Of a stretch of DNA of 37,698 bases, positions 1-8,758 are shown piece after piece. The position numbers were made by a program, and so were the translations under genes. The notes under the pieces are model-generated. The model searched no databases. It saw only the letters and a program-made list of their open reading frames with translations, and had not been told where the DNA came from. Within the stretch, counting starts at the first letter, position 1, and each line of letters opens with the position of its first letter. The stretch comes from Verrucomicrobiota bacterium (GTDB taxonomy: Bacteria > Verrucomicrobiota > Verrucomicrobiia > Limisphaerales > SIBE01), in the NCBI GenBank assembly GCA_016209525.1, contig JACQWK010000461.1, forward strand, positions 1 to 37,698, in the 5' to 3' direction.

Positions 1-217
1 AAGCCGGCTTCCACCGGATCGGTACATTGAAATGTTTTCAAGCGCATTCACGCCAGTAAAACAAAATGAAACGTGATTGTCCACTACCAGCTTTAACTCC
101 CCTGTTCCCAGCCCCTTGGTTAGGAGGTACAAACTACCCTGATGAAAGGGTTGCTCAAATGATTGAGAATTTTTCTTGATGGCCTCGGTGTCGAATAGTG
201 CGCCACGAATTCTCTGC
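1..217. other. Intergenic, nothing recognised
   Basis: No coding region, RNA gene or clear regulatory element can be supported here. The upstream extension of the kinase reading frame starts within this stretch (176) and runs through a palindromic repeat, so I treat it as non-coding leader. Confidence 0.5.
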
Positions 218-313
218 ATGAACCTACCCACCCCCTACCCCTCCCAGGAGGGGAGTGGTGTTGCACGCCGCTATTGTGCGTTCCCCTCCTGGGAGGGGAA
301 GGGGGTGAGTTCA
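218..313. repeat. Palindromic repeat, family B (copy 1)
   Basis: An imperfect inverted repeat of about 96 bp. Both ends read TGAAC followed by C-rich DNA and the core CCCCTCCCAGGAGGGGA. The left arm is about 218-254 and the right arm about 281-313. The same element, with the same ends, occurs at 26628-26724, and its first 16 bases occur at the right edge of the window. Size, terminal inverted repeats and copy number fit a MITE- or REP-like non-autonomous element. It lies upstream of the kinase gene and is translated only in the spurious upstream extension of that frame. Confidence 0.8.
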
Positions 314-487
314 GGCAGAATTGCTGACAGAGCGCTTGAATTATCGACCAGCGTCTTGCTACACTTCCCGTCGTTCCCAACAGCGTTGTTCAGGCTTGCA
401 CGTCGCCGGCATTTTATGCGCCGGCGTTCCTCCGCGCCGATCCGCAACTGCGAGCGACGTGGAATCAACAAGCCGTTCGCGGAATGC

Positions 488-3400
488 ATGAGCGCAGAAG
501 GTCGAATTTGTCCGCAGTGCGGCAGAGCGTCGGTCGGCACTCACGACACCCTTTGTCCACAGTGCCGGACAATGCGCGGTGAGGAGACCGGCCTCTCGGA
601 CTCGGCGCTCCCGGATTCTGCGGACCAGTTTGAAGCGCGCGAGTTGTCCTCACCAGGCCAGACTTTTCGTGAGGACGCACGCCCGTGGCCGGGCCGCCAA
701 TTCTCAAGTGTCCTCCCTGAAGGGCGTCGATTTGGCGATTATGATCTGCTTTCGGAGATCGCCCATGGCGGAATGGGTGTTGTCTTTAAGGCGCGCCAGC
801 GGAGCCTCGGCCGCATTGTGGCGTTGAAAATGATTCGCGCCGAATACGCGGCTTCCTTTTCGGCGGCGAAACGGTTTCTGGCGGAAGCTCAGGCTGGCGC
901 CATCTTAGATCATCCCAACATTGTTTCGATTTACGAGGTCCGAGAGCATGAAGGTCAGCAGTACTTCACCATGAAGCTGGTCGAAGGCGGGAGTCTGGCG
1001 CAACGGTTCGCCGATTTTTGCCTGCCTCCAGCGGCGCCGGCCATCGATCTGGATCGCGCGACAGCGCGCCGCCGCCAGAACAGAATAGCGGAGTTGATCG
1101 CGAAGGTGGCCCGAGCTGTCCATTATGCCCATCAACGCGGAATCCTCCATCGCGATCTCAAGCCGGGGAACATTCTTCTCGATGGACAAGGCGAGCCCCA
1201 GGTCAGCGACTTTGGATTGGCCAAGTGGATTGAAATCGAAAGCGATCTGACCCTGAGCGGAGCGGTCCTCGGAACGCCCTGTTACATCGCGCCTGAACAA
1301 GCCTCGGGCAAAATAGACCAAATCACCACGCGCTCGGATGTGTTCAGCCTAGGTGCGATCCTCTACGAACTGCTGTCCGGACGGCCGCCCCTTAAAGGGC
1401 AAACACCTCTCGAAACTTTGCGGCAAGTGGTAGAAGAAGAACCACGCCCCCCCAGCACGATCAGCCTCCGAGTGGACCGCGATCTGGAAACGATCTGCTT
1501 GAAGTGTTTGGACAAAGATCCGCAACGGCGGTATCCATCCTCCGCCGCCCTGGCCGATGATTTGGAAAGGTGGCGCCGCGGCGAAGCAATTCTGGCCCGC
1601 CCCACGACGTTTTCAGAGCAAGCCGTCAAGTGGATCAAACGCCGGCCTGCCATCGCAGCTTTGGGCGCCGCCGTGGCCGTTTTGTTGCTCGTCCTGGCGG
1701 TGGGATCACCCATTGCCGTCTTCCGAATCAATCGCGAGCGGGAACGATTGAAGCAGGAGTTGGTTCGACAATACGTCGCCCACGGCAATGAGCGGTTTGC
1801 CGCGAAGGATCAGCTTGCGTCTCTGGCTTGGTTTGCCAAAGCGCTGCAATTGGACGCCGGAGATGCCGGGAAGGAAGCGTCTCACCGGCTTCGCTTCGGA
1901 TTGGCGTTTGGACAGTTACCGAAGGTCGTTAACCTCTGGCCGTATCCGGCGCAGCCACGCGACAGCTTTTTTAGCAGTGACGGTCAAAAAGTCGTGACGG
2001 TGAGCGTGGACAACACCGTGAGAGTCTGGGACTTGGGAGGGAATGAGCCGGTGGGTCCCGTCATTCCACACAAAGCGAAAGTCCTTGAGGCCACGATCAG
2101 TCCGGACGGTCAACGCATCGCGACGGCCACCGTTGAAGGCGTAGGGCAGGTCTGGCATGCCGCCACCGGACAACCTTTGGGTGGTCCTATGCAACACCGG
2201 GACCGAATTAACACACTTGCCTTCAGTCCCGACGGCCAAATCGTGGCCACAGGAAGCGACGATCAAACCGCCAGGCTCTGGAATGCGACCACAGGAAGCG
2301 CCCTGGGCGATCCGCTGATTCACTGGGGCGGAGTGAATTCTGTCCGGTTCAGTCCCGATGGCAAGCGGCTGGCTACAGCGAGTTACCTGGCGAACATGGC
2401 CCGTGTCTGGGAGGTCTCCAGCAACCAACCCATCACACCGCCGCTCCAGCATAAGGGGCCGGTCCGCGCTCTCGCATTCAGTCCGGACGGCGGACAACTG
2501 GCCACCGGTAGTTCCGACCGAACGGCTCGCATTTGGCGGACCGACACTGGTGAACCCCTCAGCCCTTTCTTGGTTCATCGAGGCGCAGCGTTCTCCGTGG
2601 CGTTTAGCCCGGACGGGAAAAGGCTGCTGACCGTCGGCACGGATTTCACCATCAACCTGTGGGATGCCACGACGGCCGAGTTGCGGGCGGAGATCAAGGC
2701 GCATTCGGCTGAGATTATACACGCCGCGTTTAGCGCGGATGGCCTTCGAATTATCACGACCAGCGCAGATAAGTCCGCTCGAATCTGGGACGCGAATTCG
2801 GGCGAGCCTTTCACCCCGCCGCTGCCTCACAATCATCCCGTCCTCTTCGGCCATTTTACCCAGGGCCACCAGCGCTGGATCACTGCGGATTCAGCACAGG
2901 CCGCGCGGGTCTGGGAAATTTCGGACAGTCCCGCCGGTGTGATTTCCCTCGCGCATCACGTGCCGGTGATGTTCACCACTTCAAGCCCGGACGGCTTTCG
3001 AATCCTGACCACAACGGAAGATCATCAGGTTCGCGCGTGGAATGCATTGAACGGGCAACCCATCACAGGGTTGCTCGCGCAACGAAGCAAGATTCACGCG
3101 GCCGCCTTCAGTCCGGACGGCAACCGCTTCGCGGCAGGGTGCGAAAACGGCGGCGCACGCCTCTGGGACGCCAGGACCGGCCAGCAAATCGGCGCGATCC
3201 TTCGGCATGACGATATGGTTCGGCAAGTGGCCTTCAGTCCGGATGGGAATCGTGTTGCGACCGTCAGTAATGACGATACCGCTCGCATCTGGGACGCATG
3301 GACAGGTCGGCCCTTAACGCCGCCTCTCCAGCATCGCGGCGACGTGAGCTGCGTGGCCTGGAGTTCAAACGGCGACCGGATATTAACCGGGGCCACGGAC

Positions 3401-4069
3401 GACATCGCGCGAATCTGGGACGCGGCCTCTGGCAAGTTGATTTCGGACAGTCTGATCCACCTGGAAAGCGTCTGGCATGTGGCTTTCATGCAGAACGACA
3501 AAGTCGTGTTAACAGCCAGCCACGACAATACGGTTCGGCGTTGGGACGCAAAGACAGGCACGCCGATCGAACCCGCGTTTCGAATTGAGGGCGGATTTAC
3601 CTTCGCCACCGTCAGCATGGATCACCAGTGGATTCTGATCTACAGCGGTGACCGTAAAGCCCGCGTCTGGAGTCTCGAAGATGGCGAGCCGGTCTCACCT
3701 CCTTTTGCGCCCACTGGGCCTGTAACCGGCGCGGTCTTTAATCCTCAGAGGCGGCTTCTCGTCACCGTCAGCGGGGAGGCCGCTGCTGAGCTATGGGACT
3801 TCCAAACAGGCCAGCTCGTCGCCACACTTTCGCACGGCAAAGGCACCATACTGCACGCAACCTTCGATCTCATGTTCAACCGGCTGATCACTTCCGGAAC
3901 GGATCAGACCGCGCGTCTTTGGCTGTTGGCCCAGGACAATCGTCCGCTGAATGAGCTGGTCAACGAAGCCGAATTCCTTTCCGGTCACAGAATCGACGAC
4001 AACGGCATCTCCAATCCGCTCAGCCGCGAGGAGCTCGCCGCAGCCTGGCGACGGCTCAAAACGCGCTGA
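488..4069 (+). CDS. Membrane Ser/Thr protein kinase with C-terminal WD40 repeats
   Basis: Probable Hanks-type receptor kinase that phosphorylates Ser/Thr, with a sensing or scaffolding WD40 region on the other side of the membrane. The open frame reaches back to 176, but its first part is repeat DNA. I chose ATG 488 because it opens directly into a zinc-ribbon-like motif (two CPQC knuckles, residues about 9-29). The kinase domain spans about 85-360: glycine loop AHGGMG near 92-97, VALK lysine K114, HRDLKPGN with D223, DFG with D241, then an APEQ motif. A single hydrophobic helix lies at about 388-412. From about 470 to 1150 I count 16 units built on FSPDG...ATGS followed by a W-D or W-based blade end, enough for two beta-propellers. 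Total 1193 aa. The WD40-kinase fusion is common in Planctomycetes and Verrucomicrobia. Substrate and signal are unknown. Confidence 0.93.
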   Translation: MSAEGRICPQCGRASVGTHDTLCPQCRTMRGEETGLSDSALPDSADQFEARELSSPGQTFREDARPWPGRQFSSVLPEGRRFGDYDLLSEIAHGGMGVVFKARQRSLGRIVALKMIRAEYAASFSAAKRFLAEAQAGAILDHPNIVSIYEVREHEGQQYFTMKLVEGGSLAQRFADFCLPPAAPAIDLDRATARRRQNRIAELIAKVARAVHYAHQRGILHRDLKPGNILLDGQGEPQVSDFGLAKWIEIESDLTLSGAVLGTPCYIAPEQASGKIDQITTRSDVFSLGAILYELLSGRPPLKGQTPLETLRQVVEEEPRPPSTISLRVDRDLETICLKCLDKDPQRRYPSSAALADDLERWRRGEAILARPTTFSEQAVKWIKRRPAIAALGAAVAVLLLVLAVGSPIAVFRINRERERLKQELVRQYVAHGNERFAAKDQLASLAWFAKALQLDAGDAGKEASHRLRFGLAFGQLPKVVNLWPYPAQPRDSFFSSDGQKVVTVSVDNTVRVWDLGGNEPVGPVIPHKAKVLEATISPDGQRIATATVEGVGQVWHAATGQPLGGPMQHRDRINTLAFSPDGQIVATGSDDQTARLWNATTGSALGDPLIHWGGVNSVRFSPDGKRLATASYLANMARVWEVSSNQPITPPLQHKGPVRALAFSPDGGQLATGSSDRTARIWRTDTGEPLSPFLVHRGAAFSVAFSPDGKRLLTVGTDFTINLWDATTAELRAEIKAHSAEIIHAAFSADGLRIITTSADKSARIWDANSGEPFTPPLPHNHPVLFGHFTQGHQRWITADSAQAARVWEISDSPAGVISLAHHVPVMFTTSSPDGFRILTTTEDHQVRAWNALNGQPITGLLAQRSKIHAAAFSPDGNRFAAGCENGGARLWDARTGQQIGAILRHDDMVRQVAFSPDGNRVATVSNDDTARIWDAWTGRPLTPPLQHRGDVSCVAWSSNGDRILTGATDDIARIWDAASGKLISDSLIHLESVWHVAFMQNDKVVLTASHDNTVRRWDAKTGTPIEPAFRIEGGFTFATVSMDHQWILIYSGDRKARVWSLEDGEPVSPPFAPTGPVTGAVFNPQRRLLVTVSGEAAAELWDFQTGQLVATLSHGKGTILHATFDLMFNRLITSGTDQTARLWLLAQDNRPLNELVNEAEFLSGHRIDDNGISNPLSREELAAAWRRLKTR

Positions 4070-4103
4070 GCCGCAACTATTCAATCTAAGAACAGCAATT
4101 CGT

Positions 4104-4137
4104 TAACCGCAAAGATCGCCAAGATCGCAAAGGAAAG
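4104..4137. repeat. Copy of the AACCGCAAAGA intergenic repeat
   Basis: Short simple repeat of the form AACCGCAAAGATCGC-CAAGATCGCAAAGG. Related copies in both orientations lie near 5298-5335, 5792-5826, 7845-7871, 7911-7941, 8034-8068 and 8512-8550. Confidence 0.6.
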
Positions 4138-4249
4138 GATTTATTAATGAAAAGATGAGATTGTTGCACGTCTTACGCAGAATCCGCGTTCGGTTGGCGT
4201 ATCTCTGGTAAACGAACTCAAACGAACCTCGCGACAGGAATCGAAAGAT

Positions 4250-5092
4250 ATGAACAAACCATTCAACCTTTTGGCCGGCAACCCAGCACGGTTTGCCGGA
4301 GTAACTTTGGCGGCCTTAGCCCTCGCCTGTGCGGCATCCATTCAGGCGCAAAATCAAGCCGCTCGAGGCAAACCAATCAACCCGAAATCAACCGTCATCA
4401 TCGACTACGAAGACGGTGTTCAGGAGAAAAGCGATCAACGCGCCAAGTCGAGCGGTGCAAGCACCGCGTCGGCGCCGGATCATTCGGCTGGCCACTTCGA
4501 ACTTTGGGGAGGAAAGTGGGCCGATAGCATCGCCGACAATGGCGCTGTTGACCCAAACCTGCATTTCGTTGTCGATCTCCGCGGCTTCCCGGCTGGATCT
4601 GACCAGGCCATTTTGGCGGCTTTCGCTGCTTGGGAAGTGGTCACTCAAGGGGCGCTAATTGATGGGAACTCCTCATTTGGGCCGGTCGCCGCTGACCCAC
4701 GCTGGGACGGAATCAACAGCTATTCCATGCGGAACTTGGGCAAAAGCACGATCCTCGCCGCGACCTTCATGATTTGGGATGACGCAGATAACAACGGAGC
4801 GATCAACAACGGAGAAACCTTCCTCGAAGTGGACGTGATCCATAATTCGACCGTTAAATGGGGCACCAGTTCTTACAAGCCGTCGGGCACGAACTGGCAG
4901 GACGTCCAAAACGTAGCCACTCATGAGATAGGGCACGTCTTTGGGCTAGCGCATCCGTCCGGCCATCCTGAGGACGCGGAGCAAACCATGTATGCTTCTT
5001 CCGCACCCAGAGAGACGAAAAAGCGCACGTTGGAAGCCAACGGTGATATTCCCGGAATCCAAAGCAGCTTTTTGGGTTACGGCGCGCCGTAG
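4250..5092 (+). CDS. Secreted matrixin-like zinc metalloprotease
   Basis: Predicted exported zinc endopeptidase of the M10/matrixin (metzincin) type, 280 aa. The N-terminus has a basic start and a hydrophobic stretch (about residues 12-31) ending near SIQAQ, a plausible signal peptide. The catalytic motif HEIGHVFGLAH has zinc ligands H225, H229 and H235 and catalytic E226. It is followed by a TMYAS segment consistent with the metzincin Met-turn. The region from about 100 (HFVVDLRGFP, AFAAWEVV) matches the matrixin fold start, where the substrate strand normally lies. An acidic DDADNNGAINNGE segment (about 175-188) could bind calcium. No cysteine-switch propeptide is visible. It stands alone, 180 bp after the kinase gene; target unknown. 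Confidence 0.88.
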   Translation: MNKPFNLLAGNPARFAGVTLAALALACAASIQAQNQAARGKPINPKSTVIIDYEDGVQEKSDQRAKSSGASTASAPDHSAGHFELWGGKWADSIADNGAVDPNLHFVVDLRGFPAGSDQAILAAFAAWEVVTQGALIDGNSSFGPVAADPRWDGINSYSMRNLGKSTILAATFMIWDDADNNGAINNGETFLEVDVIHNSTVKWGTSSYKPSGTNWQDVQNVATHEIGHVFGLAHPSGHPEDAEQTMYASSAPRETKKRTLEANGDIPGIQSSFLGYGAP

Positions 5093-5971
5093 TCTGTTCA
5101 GTTTTTTGGACTCCGGTGGCACGCGAAGCGCGACACCGCTTTGGTTCGGCGCCCCTCCGTGTCGCGCAACACCACCGTCTGCCATCCAGGCGAATCCAAA
5201 TCGCCGTCGTCGCTGCGCTTTGTCGGCGCAGTCCTGGACGCCGACGCAACGATGGACATGCTTATCAGCCTGAATCCGGCAGGTGAGCAGCCACAAGAGA
5301 GCGCAAAGAACGCAGAGAGAAGAAGAGAGAGGAAGCTTTCAGCCTCACTGACATGGTGAGCCAACCGACCCACCTAAATGGTTGGTTCTCTGTGACCTCT
5401 GCAATGCAATACGTCCAGATCCTCGCGGGCTGCGAAGATTTCTACGAGAGTGCCGGCGCGCGGGCCCCCGGGGCGCAGCAGCGCCGAACTCACTTACCGC
5501 CCCAGCCAAAATCCAGCCGGGTGGCGAATCGACGCCGCTGCGGCCAGGATGGCCGCGCTCCAATGGCGTTGCGGGCTTCGTCGCGCTGCGATCTTTCGCG
5601 GGTGAACTGCCGGATTCAGGTTAAACGGAGCGGTTTTGCGGTCGGGCGAAGCGTCCTCGCTGAGCCGCCCAAACGGTATGAATTCAACAGATTGACGGCT
5701 CGCCGGGACGGACTCGCCCTACCGTTGAAATGGCTTAATTCAACGGTCGTGCTCCGCCGCCCCGGGGCTGAACTCGCCGATCCGCCGCCGTTTTTCTCTG
5801 CGCTCTCTGAGTTCTTTGCGGTTAAACCCTCCGAAGGATTCGCCGCAGAACTGGTTATCCGCAGAGAACCCAGCGCGGCAGAGACCCAACCGAAGTGGAT
5901 GGAAGATAGAGGATTGAGGATGGTGATGAAAAATTTAACCGCGGCCTGCGAACAATTTCGACGACTGCAGT
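5093..5971. other. Non-coding stretch with degenerate repeats
   Basis: No convincing gene. It holds two copies of the AACGCAGAGA-type repeat in opposite orientation (about 5298-5335 and 5792-5826) and several GC-rich partial palindromes. Open frames on both strands overlap each other here and read as low-complexity R/A/S-rich translations of repeats, so I reject them. Confidence 0.6.
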
Positions 5972-6069
5972 GCAGAATGATGGGTGGTAGAATCAAAATG
6001 GCAACACGTTCGCCTTGAATTACGCGAGTCATACCATCCGCTGCCATGATTTTGCCACCCATGATTCTG
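5972..6069. repeat. Inverted repeat (ATGATGGGTGG family)
   Basis: The left arm at 5972-6003 and the right arm at 6042-6069 are imperfect reverse complements (CAGAATGATGGGTGG against the complement of CCACCCATGATTCTG), separated by 38 bp. This is another palindromic intergenic element, present once in this window. Confidence 0.65.
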
Positions 6070-6289
6070 CCAATCTCGGTAGGAACACGCGACGCCCCAG
6101 ACGGGACGCCCAGTTCGGGAGAGAAATCATAGCGCTGGACCCTTTGCGGCTTGGCGCCTTTGCGTGAGATACGGGACCGTCGGCGGCACTCAAGCCAAAG
6201 CGGTGACTTCGCAGACTCCGTCACCGCAGTCCAAACGCTGGCGCGCCAGAAAGGCGATTTCGCCGCCTTGGTCCTCAAAGAGCGATATT

Positions 6290-6781
6290 GAAACCGACAA
6301 CGTCCAAGAGTGTTTGAGCCGCAAGCAAGGTCTTCAGGAAAAAATCCAGAAGCAGGAAGCTCGATTGGTCGAACTCAAAAGGCAACGGCGGGAACAGGAG
6401 CGCAAAATCCCAATCTCCGAACTGCCGGAGGCCGAGCGGTTCGATCAGTCATGCAACCGGAGCAAACACTTTATCGACACCATTAAAATCATTGCCTATC
6501 GGGCCGAGACGGCCTTGGTCCACACGTTGCGCGAAAAAATCCCGGCTCACCACAAGGATGAGGCCAGGAGCTTGGCGCGTCAGATCTTCCAAACCGAAGC
6601 CAACCCGATCCCCGATCCGCAGGCCGGGACGCTGACGGTGGAGATTCACGGCCTGAGCACCCCGCGCGACGATGCCGCCCTCGAACAGCTCTGCGTCGAA
6701 CTGACCACGACCGAAACCAAATACCCGGGCACCGATTTGCGCCTGATCTATCGGAAAGTATCCCGAAAAGTATCCCGCTGA
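6290..6781 (+). pseudogene. C-terminal remnant of a transposase
   Basis: About 165 residues of a transposase-like protein with no N-terminal or catalytic part. It shows a charged coiled-coil (QEKIQKQEARLVELKRQR), then DTIKIIAYRAETAL, EAGTLTVEIHG-like beta strands (here QAGTLTVEIHG) and a closing KYPGTDLRLIY. From memory this is the conserved tail of a transposase family common in Planctomycetes and Verrucomicrobia, where the end usually reads YPGT-L-L-Y. The frame is open upstream to 6164, but that part translates repeat DNA (a short inverted repeat at 6200-6227 and a 19-bp match to 15668-15686). The gene is therefore a decayed insertion-sequence fragment. A 12-bp near-duplication (AAAGTATCCCG twice) precedes the stop. 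Confidence 0.7.
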
Positions 6782-6928
6782 TACCTGGAGAGATCTGGTG
6801 CTCTGAACTTGCTCGCAGGCCGCGACGATTTTTCCGGGATTTAACAAAGAGTAACACAGCAATGGGTGGCATGATTGGGTTAATCCCAAATCATTTCCCC
6901 AGCTTCACTAATCCGCAACAAATCGAAG

Positions 6929-7669
6929 CTACTTCACATCCGCGGGATGATCGAAGCTGATGAGTACCCTCGCTCCCAATAACTGTCCGTCTTCAAGATC
7001 GCTACCTATTGTCACAAATGCAAAACCGTGCGACCGCTTGAGAGGCGGACTGTTCTGGGGAATGTCCGGACTCCCTGGGTGCCAAAACAGTCTTGCGTGG
7101 CGAATATACGTGCCTTCGCTGAGGTCGGTCACGGTTTCGACAGTGATCTTAAATCCAGCGCTTTTCAAATCTCCCAAGTCGCCCCAACCAAGCCCGTTCG
7201 CCTCTCGGACGGCGCCCCTAAAAATCTCGAGCAAGTCTGTTTGCGGCTTCGAAGGTCGGTCACCGACTTTGCTCTCAGCAACGGCCAAGGCAAAACACAT
7301 GGCGCCTTTTATGAAGAACCTCGGAGGGCAAGTCACGCGCGCATCCACAATCGTGGAGTTATTATTGAGATTATTGAGCAGGCTACCAAGAACTTCCGGC
7401 GGAACTTCGAGCTGATTTGGGTCTGAGCACGACGTTTCCCACGGGACAATAGAGCAATCAAGGAGCATCCTTTCCGTTGCCGAGTCGCCGGGCAGATTAA
7501 CCTCGATCGAATTGCCGGACTGCTGTGCGCCACCCGGCGCGGGCTTCTCCGGAGGAACCGGCGCCGCGGGCTTCTGCTGGGCGAGGCTCGGCATCAGAGT
7601 CAGAATCAAAACGACTGCTGTCACGGCGCAGACCGCGCGTGTGGCGATTTTACGTTGATTGTATTTCAT
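6929..7669 (-). CDS. Secreted protein of unknown function
   Basis: 246 aa, not recognised. Residues about 1-31 form a signal peptide: basic MKYNQRK, a hydrophobic VCAVTAVVLILTLM core and a cleavage-like SLAQ. A proline- and glycine-rich linker follows (about 32-52). The mature part has four cysteines in two clusters (LLDCSIVPWETSC and TCPPRF...AMC), which could form disulphides after export. The C-terminal half alternates strands with motifs such as EGTYIRHARLFWH and GFAFVTIGSDLEDGQLLGARVLISFD. Start taken at ATG 7669; the next upstream region is repeat-rich non-coding DNA. It is flanked by a transposase remnant and a 1-kb gene-free region, so no operon partner helps to assign a role. Confidence 0.75.
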   Translation of the reverse strand: MKYNQRKIATRAVCAVTAVVLILTLMPSLAQQKPAAPVPPEKPAPGGAQQSGNSIEVNLPGDSATERMLLDCSIVPWETSCSDPNQLEVPPEVLGSLLNNLNNNSTIVDARVTCPPRFFIKGAMCFALAVAESKVGDRPSKPQTDLLEIFRGAVREANGLGWGDLGDLKSAGFKITVETVTDLSEGTYIRHARLFWHPGSPDIPQNSPPLKRSHGFAFVTIGSDLEDGQLLGARVLISFDHPADVK

Positions 7670-8179
7670 AGGCTTGCTCTTTTGTTAATAGCGTTTAGTT
7701 CATAAGGATATACGCCATCCGGAATGAGATTCTGCGCGGCAAGTCAAAGTCTTGTCTTCCCTATATGAAACGGCATCCGGCTCTGGCCGCCAGACGCAGC
7801 GCCTGACGGTCGGATGGACCCTGGAAACGAAGGTGGGTCAGCCACAAAAGAGCGCAAAGATCGCAAAGGGAGATCATGCGCCATGAACTCTAAACCAGGA
7901 AACGGCAGTTGTACCGCAGAGAGCGCAGAGAGCACAGAGAGGACGAGGTCGAGGGTCATCGGCTTCGCCCGGAGATCTCGCCCCTGAGGCGATTCGCCTG
8001 ATTGGTGAGACATGCCAATCGTTCTCAAGCTTTCTCCCTGCGTTCTTTGCGTTCTCTGCGGTTACCCCAACCGCCTTTTCCAGACTAAATCTGGCAATTG
8101 AAGGTGGAGAAAGGTGAGGAAACCACGAATGGACACGAGTGAACACGAATCCAGACCGAACCTAGATTTGTCAGTTCAG

Positions 8180-8319
8180 AAACCGCTAATCTACGCCAAT
8201 CCACGCTAACCAAAGAGATCTGAAGGAGCCGACCCAAGAAACCTTTCACCTGGTGGTTGGAGCGTCCGGCAAATCAAACTTCATCATCATTAGCGTAGAT
8301 TCGCGTCGATTAGCGGTTT
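8180..8319. repeat. Inverted repeat, 30-bp arms
   Basis: Arms 8180-8209 (starts AAACCGCTAATCTACGCC) and 8290-8319 are reverse complements with about 26 of 30 matches, separated by 80 bp. Confidence 0.75.
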
Positions 8320-8592
8320 GATCCCCGCTATTGGATTCAACGTGTGTTCCACGGCTCCGCTCACCGCGAAAATCGGAGGGTGAGGCTCCCGCCCGAACCC
8401 ATTCTTGATCCAAAATTCGGCAGTTGAGCAGCGGCAAAAGAGCTCAAAGAGAAGTTAGGACTTGGACTATCCGAATTCACCCGCCTAGTGAAAGAACATC
8501 TTGGTGAATCCTCCTCTCTCTTTGCGATCTATGCGTTCTTTTGCGGCTCAAGTGCTTTCTCAAGGATAATTGATTGCGGATTCTGCTGGAGG

Positions 8593-8652
8593 AATGCGGA
8601 GTGCGGGCTGCGGAGTGCGGAGCGGCCATTCCGCATTCCGAACTCCGCACTT
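8593..8652. repeat. GCGGAGTGCGG-type palindromic repeat
   Basis: Alternating GCGGAGTGCGG units are followed by their complements (CCGCATTCCGAACTCCGC), giving an imperfect hairpin close to the 3' end of the FG-GAP gene on the minus strand. It could act as an mRNA 3' structure, but there is no U-tract. Confidence 0.55.
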
Positions 8653-8758
8653 GCGCTCGGCTATCCGCAAGAAATTCTGGCGTTGAGCATGACACTTGAG
8701 CCGGAGCCGGGTCGCTCTGGCTCTGCAAGCGCCTCATTCGGGCTTGGCGCCGGGCTGC

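Larger units (their letters stand above)
7670..8758. other. Gene-free repeat-rich region, 1.1 kb
   Basis: No gene supported. It contains at least four copies of the CGCAGAGA/CGCAAAGA repeat in both orientations (about 7845-7871, 7911-7941, 8034-8068, 8512-8550), a 30-bp-arm inverted repeat (8180-8319) and a GCGGAGTGCGG-rich palindrome at about 8593-8652. Open frames here are translations of those repeats. Confidence 0.6.

Noticed and set aside
1916-2869. 317-codon frame antisense to the WD40 region
   Set aside because: Shadow of the GC-rich third-position bias of the kinase gene; no recognisable protein features.
5353-6278. Open frames of about 220 codons on both strands
   Set aside because: They overlap each other, have R/A/S-rich low-quality composition and translate palindromic repeats; no motif or start signal.
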